From Streptobacillus notomytis (GTDB lineage: Bacteria > Fusobacteriota > Fusobacteriia > Fusobacteriales > Leptotrichiaceae), in the NCBI GenBank assembly GCA_001612575.1, contig LJRV01000101.1, forward strand, positions 48,812 to 112,811: a DNA stretch of 64,000 nucleotides. The letters are read 5' to 3'. Below the pieces are notes generated by a model. That model ran no database searches and had not been told where the DNA came from. It was given only the letters and a program-made list of their open reading frames with translations. The position numbers were made by a program, and so were the translations under genes. How positions within the stretch are numbered: position 1 is the stretch's first letter; every line of letters starts with the position of its first letter. Positions 1-6,863 of this stretch are shown piece after piece.

Positions 1-413
1 CTTTTGCTTGCATATCTTAATCTGAAATCATCTTTTTCAATAATAGGTCTCATAAATTCATCATTATCTTTCAATCTATCACTAACAAAACTTAGGTTGA
101 TAATCCATTTATCTACTGCCATTTTACTTAATTCGAAATCATCTCTTAACTCTGGATGTAAATTTTGAAAGTCTCTAGGCTCAATATCTAAATATATTCT
201 CCCAATTTCTTTATCTTTCTTTAAATCCTCACTAATAAATTCATAATTGTGATGATATTGTTTAATTAGTGCTATCGCAACTTCTTTGTCAGCAAGTAAC
301 TCTTCAGAGAAATCTGTAACTTGTGGCATTCCATTCAATACCACTTCATTATTAAATCCTTTTGTTAATAATTCCATTGCTTTATTTTTGTCTGTTATTT
401 TTATATTTTCCAT
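1..413 (-). CDS. DUF4116-type repeat protein (partial)
   Basis: The gene starts at 413 behind a clear AAGGAGA ribosome binding site and runs off the left edge, so only about 137 residues are visible. They contain repeats of the form 'SEELLADKEVAIALIKQ' and 'RLKDNDEFMRPIIEK', ending in 'RLRYAS'. This matches the DUF4116 repeat style (an aromatic position, S/x-E-x-L, D-K/D-E, hydrophobic helix) known from proteobacterial and phage accessory proteins. The function of the family is unknown. It is the last visible gene of the second transfer operon and is probably ICE cargo. The family call rests on motif spacing only. Confidence 0.6.
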   Translation of the reverse strand, partial: MENIKITDKNKAMELLTKGFNNEVVLNGMPQVTDFSEELLADKEVAIALIKQYHHNYEFISEDLKKDKEIGRIYLDIEPRDFQNLHPELRDDFELSKMAVDKWIINLSFVSDRLKDNDEFMRPIIEKDDFRLRYASK

Positions 414-426
414 AATTATCTCCTTA

Positions 427-1020
427 TTATCTTTCCAATTCTTTTTCATTTTTTTTCTTATTCCAACTTGTTTCATTTTTTTCTAATACATCTTTATTCA
501 AATACTCTTTAACTTCATCTACAACATCTTTTAAATCCATTTCATTTAAATCAATATCTAAATAATCAAATATTTCATTTAATCTTATATTTGCACCTTC
601 ATTAACTAAAGATTGTATAAATATAACATTATCTTCCATATCAATATAGAATTCTTTTAAATTATCTACTGTGTCATAATATAAGTCTCCACCGTGTACA
701 TATTCAAAATCAAATCTTAGTTTTTCAGCTTTATCATAGTTTGTAAATGTTTTATTAACTTCATTACTTATATAGTTATCAAAATCGTCGCGTAATCCCA
801 CTTCTTCTTTAGTAATTTCATCTAATTTATATTCATCTAATGATCCAAAGTAATCTACAATATATCCGTTTATATATTCATCAAAACTTTTAGAATTGAG
901 TGCCATAGCAGAAACTACATCATTAAATATATTTACTTCATCATAATCAGCACCTCTAGTTTTTATTTTTTTAACAATTTCTTCCAATCTGTAAACTAAC
1001 ATTTCTTTATTATTTTCCAT
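427..1020 (-). CDS. Acidic hypothetical protein with ExER tail
   Basis: A 197-residue protein of unknown family. It is strongly acidic (many D and E, with a D/E-rich stretch around residues 65-175) and predicted mostly helical, with no signal peptide or membrane segment. Its last residues, 'SWNKKKNEKELER', match the C-termini of two other ICE proteins (genes ending at 11,878 and 13,297), although the bodies are unrelated. That suggests a shared C-terminal signal rather than common descent of the whole protein. The gene follows the calcium-repeat protein in the second transfer operon. The acidity could also fit a DNA-mimic anti-restriction protein; I see nothing that decides this. Confidence 0.65.
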   Translation of the reverse strand: MENNKEMLVYRLEEIVKKIKTRGADYDEVNIFNDVVSAMALNSKSFDEYINGYIVDYFGSLDEYKLDEITKEEVGLRDDFDNYISNEVNKTFTNYDKAEKLRFDFEYVHGGDLYYDTVDNLKEFYIDMEDNVIFIQSLVNEGANIRLNEIFDYLDIDLNEMDLKDVVDEVKEYLNKDVLEKNETSWNKKKNEKELER

Positions 1021-1053
1021 AATTATCTTTCCTCTTTTTATATTATTTAATTT

Positions 1054-1494
1054 TTAATATTTTTCTATTAATTTTTCTTTTTCAAAATCATCTAAAAATA
1101 CATCATCTCTATCATTTATTCCATCTCTATCTGTATCTCTATCAAATGGATCTAATCCTCTTCTAATTTCTTCATAATCATTTAATCCATCTCCATCACT
1201 ATCTCTTAGTAATTCTTGATTAATTTCTTTTTCAATTTTTTGTGTTTGATTTTCTATAACTTTTTCTAATGTCTCAATAACTTCTTCAATAGCTTTTTTA
1301 CTCTCTTTATGTTCTATAGAATTATTACTAATATTATCTCTTAAAGCCTCTAATCTCTCTAAAAAAGCATATAATATATTTATAAAGTCTTCTGTTTTTA
1401 CATCTTGTACTTTCTTATTCCTTATAGTCGCTAATGCATCTGCTCTTTCAAATAAACTAGCATTCATAAAATTTCTATTTCTTACTTCCCTCAT
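1054..1494 (-). CDS. Thrombospondin type 3 / EF-hand-like repeat protein
   Basis: A 146-residue protein. The N-terminal two thirds are helical, with a coiled-coil stretch around residues 40-95. Residues about 97-132 carry two back-to-back acidic loops, 'DSDGDGLNDYEE' and 'DTDRDGINDRDD', the calcium-binding pattern of thrombospondin type 3 and dockerin-like repeats. There is no signal peptide, which is unusual because such repeats are normally extracellular, so the protein may be exported through the conjugation channel or may bind calcium in the cytoplasm. The start overlaps the end of the upstream TraD-like gene by 20 bases, so the two are translationally linked. The function is not known. 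Confidence 0.65.
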   Translation of the reverse strand: MREVRNRNFMNASLFERADALATIRNKKVQDVKTEDFINILYAFLERLEALRDNISNNSIEHKESKKAIEEVIETLEKVIENQTQKIEKEINQELLRDSDGDGLNDYEEIRRGLDPFDRDTDRDGINDRDDVFLDDFEKEKLIEKY

Positions 1495-1786
1495 TTTTCT
1501 TTTTCTCCTCTTCCAATAATTTTACTCTCTCTATTCTAAATATTTTTCCCCTCTCTTTTAGCTCTTCTTTCTCTATTTCTGTTAGCGAATAATAACTCAT
1601 AAGTAATCCTATTAATAAATCGTGATTTTCATTATCTATTTCAAGTAAAGTAAATAAAGTACCTAATTGTATTAATTTATGTGCTCTTTCTTTTCTTGTA
1701 ATTTTTTTCTTTTCTTTTTCTATATCACTTTTATTTTTCCTATTTTCTTTTATTAATTTGAATGCTATATTTTCTATATGTTTCAT
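1475..1786 (-). CDS. traD: Conjugal transfer protein TraD-like (relaxosome accessory)
   Basis: A small basic 103-residue protein. The central motif 'KERAHKLIQLGTLF' followed by 'HDLLIGLLMSY' matches the short TraD family of Ti/MOBQ-type systems (not the F-plasmid coupling ATPase of the same name), where a basic helix precedes the signature R-x-x-x-LIQLG. These proteins are encoded with MOBQ relaxases and are thought to assist relaxosome formation at oriT. The link fits the MOBQ relaxase and RSF1010-like oriT in this element. The start codon at 1786 overlaps the stop of the TraF-like peptidase gene by four bases, indicating coupling. Confidence 0.7.
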   Translation of the reverse strand: MKHIENIAFKLIKENRKNKSDIEKEKKKITRKERAHKLIQLGTLFTLLEIDNENHDLLIGLLMSYYSLTEIEKEELKERGKIFRIERVKLLEEEKKKNEGSKK

Positions 1787-2247
1787 TTATTAAACCTATA
1801 AATTAAATACACCTTATATTTAATATCCTTTCTCTTTATTGTTCCGTAATACCTTCCATCTATAGAATTTTCAACATCTCCTATAGTTAAAAATTCATCT
1901 TTAGAAATAATATATTTTTTATTAGAGTTAATCGGAATGTTATAGTCTATTGTTCCTACCTCTTTTTTATTAATTAATACTTTATTGTCTACATACTCTA
2001 CTTCATCTCCTTCCATTCCTTTTATTTCTTTAACTGTATCTAAATCTCTTAATTCCTCACTTACATATTTCTTATACTCATCATCAATTCTGTATACTAT
2101 ATAATCTCCTTTTTCATATTTATTAGAAAATCTATTTATAAGATACACTCCTAATGGTGCAGACTCGCTAATATTTATCCTTATATTTGAAAATATTAAG
2201 ATTATACTTACAAAAATTATTAATAATACTCTTTTTATTTTTTTCAT
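1783..2247 (-). CDS. traF: TraF-like S26 signal peptidase
   Basis: A 154-residue membrane-anchored peptidase of the S26 family. An N-terminal hydrophobic anchor (residues 4-20) is followed by 'SESAPLGVYLI', which places the nucleophile Ser at about residue 29 in the S-x-P-x-G-x-Y context of conjugative TraF. The general-base Lys is at about 73 in 'VKEIKGMEGDEV'. The box 'NSIDGRYYGTI' corresponds to the S-D-x-R-Y-x-G motif. In RP4, TraF trims and cyclises the TrbC pilin. A TrbC-like pilin is encoded at 20,604-20,990, so the same role is likely here. The gene lies between the TrbL-like gene and traD in the second transfer operon. Confidence 0.85.
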   Translation of the reverse strand: MKKIKRVLLIIFVSIILIFSNIRINISESAPLGVYLINRFSNKYEKGDYIVYRIDDEYKKYVSEELRDLDTVKEIKGMEGDEVEYVDNKVLINKKEVGTIDYNIPINSNKKYIISKDEFLTIGDVENSIDGRYYGTIKRKDIKYKVYLIYRFNK

Positions 2248-2260
2248 CTATCATCTATCC

Positions 2261-3157
2261 TTAAAAATTAATTTCTAATTTAGTTGTTAAGTGCCACATA
2301 ACACCTACTAATACTAAAAAGATAATAAAGCTTTGAGATATAACACTTGTAATATCATTTGCAACAAAATTTAAAATTGAATCATTCTTATTGAGTGAAT
2401 TCATAATAACTGTAGCTATAAAGTTTATAGATATTAATTTAATCGAAAAATTAAGTGCTAATGATAATATTTTCCCTATGTTATAGTACTCTTTTGTTTC
2501 TTCCATTACTCCAAATGGTAATAAAATAGCTGACAATCCTAAAACTAGTTTAAAGCTCATTAAAGCTTTAAATAAATTAAGCATCATCATAAAAAATGCT
2601 ATATTTAAAAATAGAATTACAACTAATAAAACTAGAGTAAATATGAAATCTTGTGCAAATTCTCCTGGTAAAATTGACCATACTCCCCAAAGCTTAGCAA
2701 TAGCTTCCCAAAGATTTAATGTTATTTTCTCTTTAATTTCCCAAATATTGGATATTTTTTGTACTCCAACTTGACCAGTTAATTTTTCTAGTAATTTATA
2801 TGATATTTCTTCAACAACTCTAAATACTGTTCCATCTATTATTTTTTTTATTGCAAATAAATATACTGAAAATGTAAGTAATTTTCTAATAAATGTTTTA
2901 GAAAATTCAATTAGGTTAAAAGTTTCATAAGTTTTATATGCATCAAATACAAACTGTATTACAAAAAATGTTGATAATAAATAAATACTTAGCCTTTCAA
3001 TAGACTTTAATCCTTTTTCCATATAAAGTGATAACATCTGTGCAAAGCTATCCCAATCATAACTTACAGTATCTGAATAATCAGAAGCTACATTACTATC
3101 TGCAAGAGAAATAACACTGATAAATAATAGTAGAATAAGCAATATCCTTTTCCTCAT
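2261..3157 (-). CDS. TrbL/VirB6-like membrane protein (second copy)
   Basis: I use the ATG at 3157 (MRKRILL), preceded by GAAAGGAGAAAG, rather than the upstream GTG at 3175, which lies inside that ribosome site region. The protein has an N-terminal signal-like helix ending in 'ISLADS' and then about six hydrophobic segments. The arrangement resembles TrbL/VirB6 inner-membrane channel components. It has the same fold pattern as the larger TrbL at 4,221-5,789 but lacks its long hydrophilic C-terminal tail. It opens the second transfer operon, directly after leader copy 1. It could be an entry-exclusion or alternative channel subunit; sequence alone does not decide. Confidence 0.7.
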   Translation of the reverse strand: MRKRILLILLLFISVISLADSNVASDYSDTVSYDWDSFAQMLSLYMEKGLKSIERLSIYLLSTFFVIQFVFDAYKTYETFNLIEFSKTFIRKLLTFSVYLFAIKKIIDGTVFRVVEEISYKLLEKLTGQVGVQKISNIWEIKEKITLNLWEAIAKLWGVWSILPGEFAQDFIFTLVLLVVILFLNIAFFMMMLNLFKALMSFKLVLGLSAILLPFGVMEETKEYYNIGKILSLALNFSIKLISINFIATVIMNSLNKNDSILNFVANDITSVISQSFIIFLVLVGVMWHLTTKLEINF

Positions 3158-3170
3158 CTTTCTCCTTTCT

Positions 3171-3197
3171 TTCACTCTATGTTAAATATAGAGTGAA
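3171..3197. repeat. Palindromic element P1
   Basis: An inverted repeat with 10-bp arms (TTCACTCTAT / ATAGAGTGAA) around a short loop. The core CACTCTATA-TATAGAGTG recurs at 11,846, 12,919, 13,266 and 17,113, always within the ICE. This copy sits just upstream of the TrbL-like gene, unlike the other four, which follow stop codons. No T-run follows on the minus strand, so it is not a standard terminator. Confidence 0.75.
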
Positions 3198-3225
3198 TTT
3201 TATTTATATATTTAATTTCTAGCCT

Positions 3226-3415
3226 AAAAAAAGAAAAAGGTGCCTATACTAGCTCGCAGGCTAGCATAAGCACCTTAAGATTTAATTAGCAAATTAAATC
3301 AGTAACTTATAATTTTTATATTTAAATTGTCTTTGCTAAATTCATTGTATGTTATCATATATTTTTAATATATGTGTTAGCTCGCTGACTAACATAGTAC
3401 CTTAAGATTTAATAC
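3226..3415 (-). ncRNA. Structured leader RNA, copy 1, with terminator
   Basis: This 190-bp stretch is identical, base for base as far as I can read, to 21,074-21,263. Read on the minus strand it has two related modules. Each has an AT stem starting GATTT and ending AAATC, then TTAAGGT, then a GC-containing stem with the 8-base loop YCWGCGAG. The second module is enclosed by GGTGC/GCACC and followed by TTTTTCTTTTTTT, forming a strong Rho-independent terminator (about 3226-3276). It lies between vapD and the second transfer operon (first gene at 3157). I could not see a consensus promoter of its own. It matches no riboswitch class that I recognise. Confidence 0.7.
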
Positions 3416-3502
3416 GATGAATAAATCAGTATTTCATAACTTTTTACAATAATTTACTTGAATATTTTTTTATTTTCACAATAATATCTGTAATTATTAC
3501 AA

Positions 3503-3790
3503 TTAATTTCCTTTTACGATTTCTGTAAAATCTGACCAATCTTCAACTTTAAATGCTCTAATATCTCTTACTGATTTTTTAAACCATTCTATAGTTGATA
3601 ATTTATTTATTGCTTTATAAACATAAGTTAAGTTATTTTGTGTGGTTGTACTCATATAAACACTACCTTGTGTCCATTCAAAACCTAATAACTCTAACTC
3701 TTGTCTAATTTCATCATAAGCTTTATTATATGGTTCACCATAATATTTTTTTAAATCATCAACTCTTAAATCAAATGCTATTGCATACAT
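3503..3790 (-). CDS. vapD: VapD family endoribonuclease
   Basis: A 95-residue protein matching VapD along its length: 'MYAIAFDL' at the N-terminus, 'QGSVYMS' in the middle, and '[20 protein letters not shown]' at the C-terminus. VapD proteins have a Cas2-like ferredoxin fold and cleave RNA. In Haemophilus, VapD is the toxin of a VapXD pair, and elsewhere it is carried on plasmids. The start is supported by AGAAAGGAG. The upstream coiled-coil gene (3,878-4,150) is in the position an antitoxin would take, but it does not resemble VapX. The gene may act in element stability. Confidence 0.9.
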   Translation of the reverse strand: MYAIAFDLRVDDLKKYYGEPYNKAYDEIRQELELLGFEWTQGSVYMSTTTQNNLTYVYKAINKLSTIEWFKKSVRDIRAFKVEDWSDFTEIVKGN

Positions 3791-3877
3791 TTTTATTCTC
3801 CTTTCTAGGATATGTAAATATTATACATCATTTTTTAAAAACGAGCAATTTAGTATAACATTATCAAGTTTAACTAT

Positions 3878-4150
3878 TTATAAATCTAAACTATAGTAAT
3901 CATCATAATTTTTTTCTTGTTTCAGTAATTCTATTTCAGTTTTTAATTCATTAATTTCTTTTTTCAATTCTTCATTTTCTTTAATATTTTTTTGAATTTG
4001 AGAATTCATTTCTTTTACTTTATCATAAAGTTCATAAAATTTTTCCTTCACAAAAGCTGCATAATCATCTAAATCTTCATTTCTTACAAATCTACTTGTA
4101 TCAACACTATTTACCATACTCTTTACAAGACTGTAATCTGCATCATCCAT
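3878..4150 (-). CDS. Small coiled-coil protein upstream of vapD
   Basis: A 90-residue protein with a strong heptad coiled coil from about residue 35 to 80 (K/E/L-rich: 'ENEELKKEINELKTEIELLK'), an acidic N-terminus and no membrane segment. The start has AAGAGGTG upstream. It is encoded 87 bases before vapD on the same strand, and after the TrbL gene, so it may be the last gene of the main transfer operon or pair with VapD. I do not recognise a family. Antitoxin function is only a positional guess. Confidence 0.65.
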   Translation of the reverse strand: MDDADYSLVKSMVNSVDTSRFVRNEDLDDYAAFVKEKFYELYDKVKEMNSQIQKNIKENEELKKEINELKTEIELLKQEKNYDDYYSLDL

Positions 4151-4220
4151 AATTTACACCTCTTAATACATATTTTATATTAAAATTATAGCATAAAACA
4201 ATGATTTTTACAAGGTTTTA

Positions 4221-5789
4221 TCAAACTTTACTATTGAATTTTCTATTTTCAGAATTTTCTTCTTTATTTTTATTAAATATATCCTTCCCAATATCCTCAT
4301 TCCAAATATCTTTTTTAACTCTATTACCATTTTCATCAGTCTTATAAGGATTATACTTCCTTGCACTTTCATACTCTTTTCTAGTACCATATATATCCTT
4401 CTTATTTTTCGCAATTTCACTTGCTTTTTCAAATGCCTTTTCTTTGTTTTCTGGGTTATTCATATGTTCTCTAAATTCTCTAAATGCCTCTCTATATCTT
4501 TCTAATTTAGAAACTGGTGTAGGACCATTCTTACTTAATGAATTTCTAACTGCAACCATAGCTTCCATAACCCTATCTTTTGAACTTATATAATCTTTAG
4601 CATCTCCTGGAGAATCAAATGCAATATTATCTTTTTGTTCTTGCAATCTTTCACCATCGTGCATTACTTGATCTGAAGCTGTCCCAAAAGTAGCTCCCCA
4701 TAAATCAGACCCAAGATTCATAGCACTTCTATTTCCAGTTGCATATCCTACTGAATTTTGTAATCCCCTTGAAAATTTAGATCCAATTTTTCCAAGTCTA
4801 CTATTTTTAGAAACACTTGCTCCCTCTTTCATTCCACTTCTAGCAGCCTTTAATATTCCACCAAGATTTTTACCACCTCTACTTGCTGCCATTCCTTTAG
4901 TAAGTCCACCTTTAACAGCAGAAGCTCCAACCACAGCACCACCCATAGCTGCTGTTGCTCCACCTACAACAACTCCTAAAGCTTGACCAAATACACCATT
5001 TACATTGCTTGATCCTGTACCATTAATTAACATATTACCTAATTCTTTTGAATTAGTTATAAGATAAGCACATAAACTTAAAAGAAAAGTCCACGAAATA
5101 GCATTCCCTATATTAACATTATTATTTGAATTAAATGTAGTTTTTTGTAATAACTGTAAAGTAATTCCAGTTAAACATAAAGATACAAGTAATTTCCCTG
5201 AAGCATTTAATAAAGCATTCCATAATTTAGCACCAATGCTTTTAGTTTGCTCATATACAGAAAATGGTAGTAAAAGAACCCCCAATGCAATAATAACCTT
5301 AATTTCAACAAAATTAATAATAATTTCCTTTATTATTAAAAATATTCCAATAATACAAATTAATACTATAATTAAATATGTTAATTGAGCTCCAAATTGT
5401 GTCCAATGTAACTTAGCCCAATCATCTCTAATTTTAAGTACACTGTCAAATAAAAATGAAAATATTTCATCAAAATCAGGTAGTCCTATTCTTCCTTTTG
5501 GAATTTTTCCAGAAGGAAAGAATAAGTATCCAATCTTAAAGATAATATTAACTAATTCATCTGTTATAGGTACATAAAATCTAGCAATAGCAAAGAATAT
5601 AGTATATCTAAATATCTTAGTAAAAAATACTTTTAAAAAAGTCATCATATCAGCAGAATATTCAAATATAAATGCTAATATAAAATCTATCATAGCAATC
5701 ATAGTCATAAAAAACAAAACTATGCTAACAAGTCTTAAAACTCCAGTAGATAACATATCAGAAAAAATTTGAGTAAAATTATTAATCAT
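4221..5789 (-). CDS. trbL: TrbL/VirB6-like conjugation channel protein
   Basis: A 522-residue inner-membrane protein. Roughly six transmembrane helices occupy residues 12-250. A glycine/alanine-rich segment (about 265-310, including 'GGATAAMGGAVVGASAVKGG') and then a long charged hydrophilic tail follow. This layout is that of P-type TrbL proteins, which form part of the inner-membrane pore of the type IV secretion system. The gene follows the TrbJ-like gene by 10 bases, consistent with the trb order E-J-L. The tail is rich in K/D/E and ends in the cytoplasm. A shorter paralogue lies at 2,261-3,157. Confidence 0.88.
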   Translation of the reverse strand: MINNFTQIFSDMLSTGVLRLVSIVLFFMTMIAMIDFILAFIFEYSADMMTFLKVFFTKIFRYTIFFAIARFYVPITDELVNIIFKIGYLFFPSGKIPKGRIGLPDFDEIFSFLFDSVLKIRDDWAKLHWTQFGAQLTYLIIVLICIIGIFLIIKEIIINFVEIKVIIALGVLLLPFSVYEQTKSIGAKLWNALLNASGKLLVSLCLTGITLQLLQKTTFNSNNNVNIGNAISWTFLLSLCAYLITNSKELGNMLINGTGSSNVNGVFGQALGVVVGGATAAMGGAVVGASAVKGGLTKGMAASRGGKNLGGILKAARSGMKEGASVSKNSRLGKIGSKFSRGLQNSVGYATGNRSAMNLGSDLWGATFGTASDQVMHDGERLQEQKDNIAFDSPGDAKDYISSKDRVMEAMVAVRNSLSKNGPTPVSKLERYREAFREFREHMNNPENKEKAFEKASEIAKNKKDIYGTRKEYESARKYNPYKTDENGNRVKKDIWNEDIGKDIFNKNKEENSENRKFNSKV

Positions 5790-5799
5790 AACTTATCAT

Positions 5800-6849
5800 C
5801 TACCTATTCCCATTTACAGACCCAACAAATCTAGTCCCTAACTTAATATTTTTAACTTTTCTATCAGATTCTTCTATAGCTTTTTGTAATCTTTCTGCTT
5901 CCTCTGCTTTTATCCTTTTTACTGCTATCTCTTCTTCTAATTTTTTATTCTCTGCTTGAATCATTATAGCAGCATTAGCTGATTGATTATCTAATAACTG
6001 TTCCATTACCTGGATTAAAATATTCATTTGTCCGTTTAATTGTTGTAAATTTTGTACTTCATTTTTAGGATCAAGTTTTTGTAGTTTTTGTTTTGTTTTC
6101 TGTATTATTGACATCGCCTTTTTATAATCTTCTCCAGCAATTTTGTTATATGCTTTAATATTTTCATCTTGAATATTTTTATTCTCAACTAATAGTTTTT
6201 CCCAACCTTCTCTTGTAGATAAATCAGAACTTTGAATAATATCTGAAAATCCTCTACTTCTATCAGTAAATTCAAAATCATCTCTAATAATACCTGATAA
6301 TACATTTAAAGTATTTACTATTCCAGCTAAATCTTTAGCCTCATTTTTACCTAAAGATTTTACTGAATCTATGTATCTTTTATATTGCTTAAGTTGATCT
6401 ACCCTATTTTTAACCATTAATATTTTTTGTAGAACTGCTTGTATATGTGATCCAGCTACTGCTACACCACCAAGTCCAAAGAAAGCACCACCTACTGCTG
6501 TTAAAGCTGTCAGTCCATCTCCGATTGTAGAAACAGCATTAAAAGCATGATCTGTTCCATCATTTAATATCTCCCAATAATTATCAATATCATCAAACAT
6601 CTTATTAAAATCAAAGCTTTTACCTAAATTTCCAACATTTCCAACATTCTCATTATCTGGTGAATTTAATTGGTCTAGTATTTCTTTTCTTTTTTTTATC
6701 CCATCTTTTTCTAAATTACTTTTTTCATTATCATTTTCTGTATCTTCATTCATAACACTAGTATTAGAGTTTATTTCAACATTTTTAGTTAAACTTTCAC
6801 TAAAAGATAATGCAGAAATTAAAGTAACAATTATAAATATTTTTTTCAT
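5800..6849 (-). CDS. trbJ: TrbJ/VirB5-like secreted coiled-coil protein
   Basis: A 349-residue protein with a cleavable signal peptide (residues 1-18, 'MKKIFIIVTLISALSFSES') and long helical and coiled-coil regions. These include a glycine-rich stretch near 105-130 and a C-terminal coiled coil with 'AEEAERLQKAIEESDR'. TrbJ/VirB5 proteins are periplasmic, helical, and act at the pilus tip or in channel assembly, and trbJ lies between trbE and trbL in P-type operons, as this gene does. The assignment rests on position and architecture, because sequence conservation in this family is weak. Confidence 0.7.
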   Translation of the reverse strand: MKKIFIIVTLISALSFSESLTKNVEINSNTSVMNEDTENDNEKSNLEKDGIKKRKEILDQLNSPDNENVGNVGNLGKSFDFNKMFDDIDNYWEILNDGTDHAFNAVSTIGDGLTALTAVGGAFFGLGGVAVAGSHIQAVLQKILMVKNRVDQLKQYKRYIDSVKSLGKNEAKDLAGIVNTLNVLSGIIRDDFEFTDRSRGFSDIIQSSDLSTREGWEKLLVENKNIQDENIKAYNKIAGEDYKKAMSIIQKTKQKLQKLDPKNEVQNLQQLNGQMNILIQVMEQLLDNQSANAAIMIQAENKKLEEEIAVKRIKAEEAERLQKAIEESDRKVKNIKLGTRFVGSVNGNR

Positions 6850-6863
6850 TTGTTTATCTCCTT

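Noticed and set aside
286..486. Small plus-strand ORF of 66 codons
   Set aside because: It lies over two well-supported minus-strand genes and is a run of F/I/L codons from antisense A-rich sequence.
3226..3460. CRISPR array or tracrRNA-like repeat
   Set aside because: Only two related modules with different spacing and no regular spacers; no cas genes in the window. VapD is Cas2-like in fold but is not Cas2.
4208..4432. 74-codon minus-strand frame inside trbL
   Set aside because: A different frame of the trbL 3' end, basic and low in complexity, with no ribosome site.
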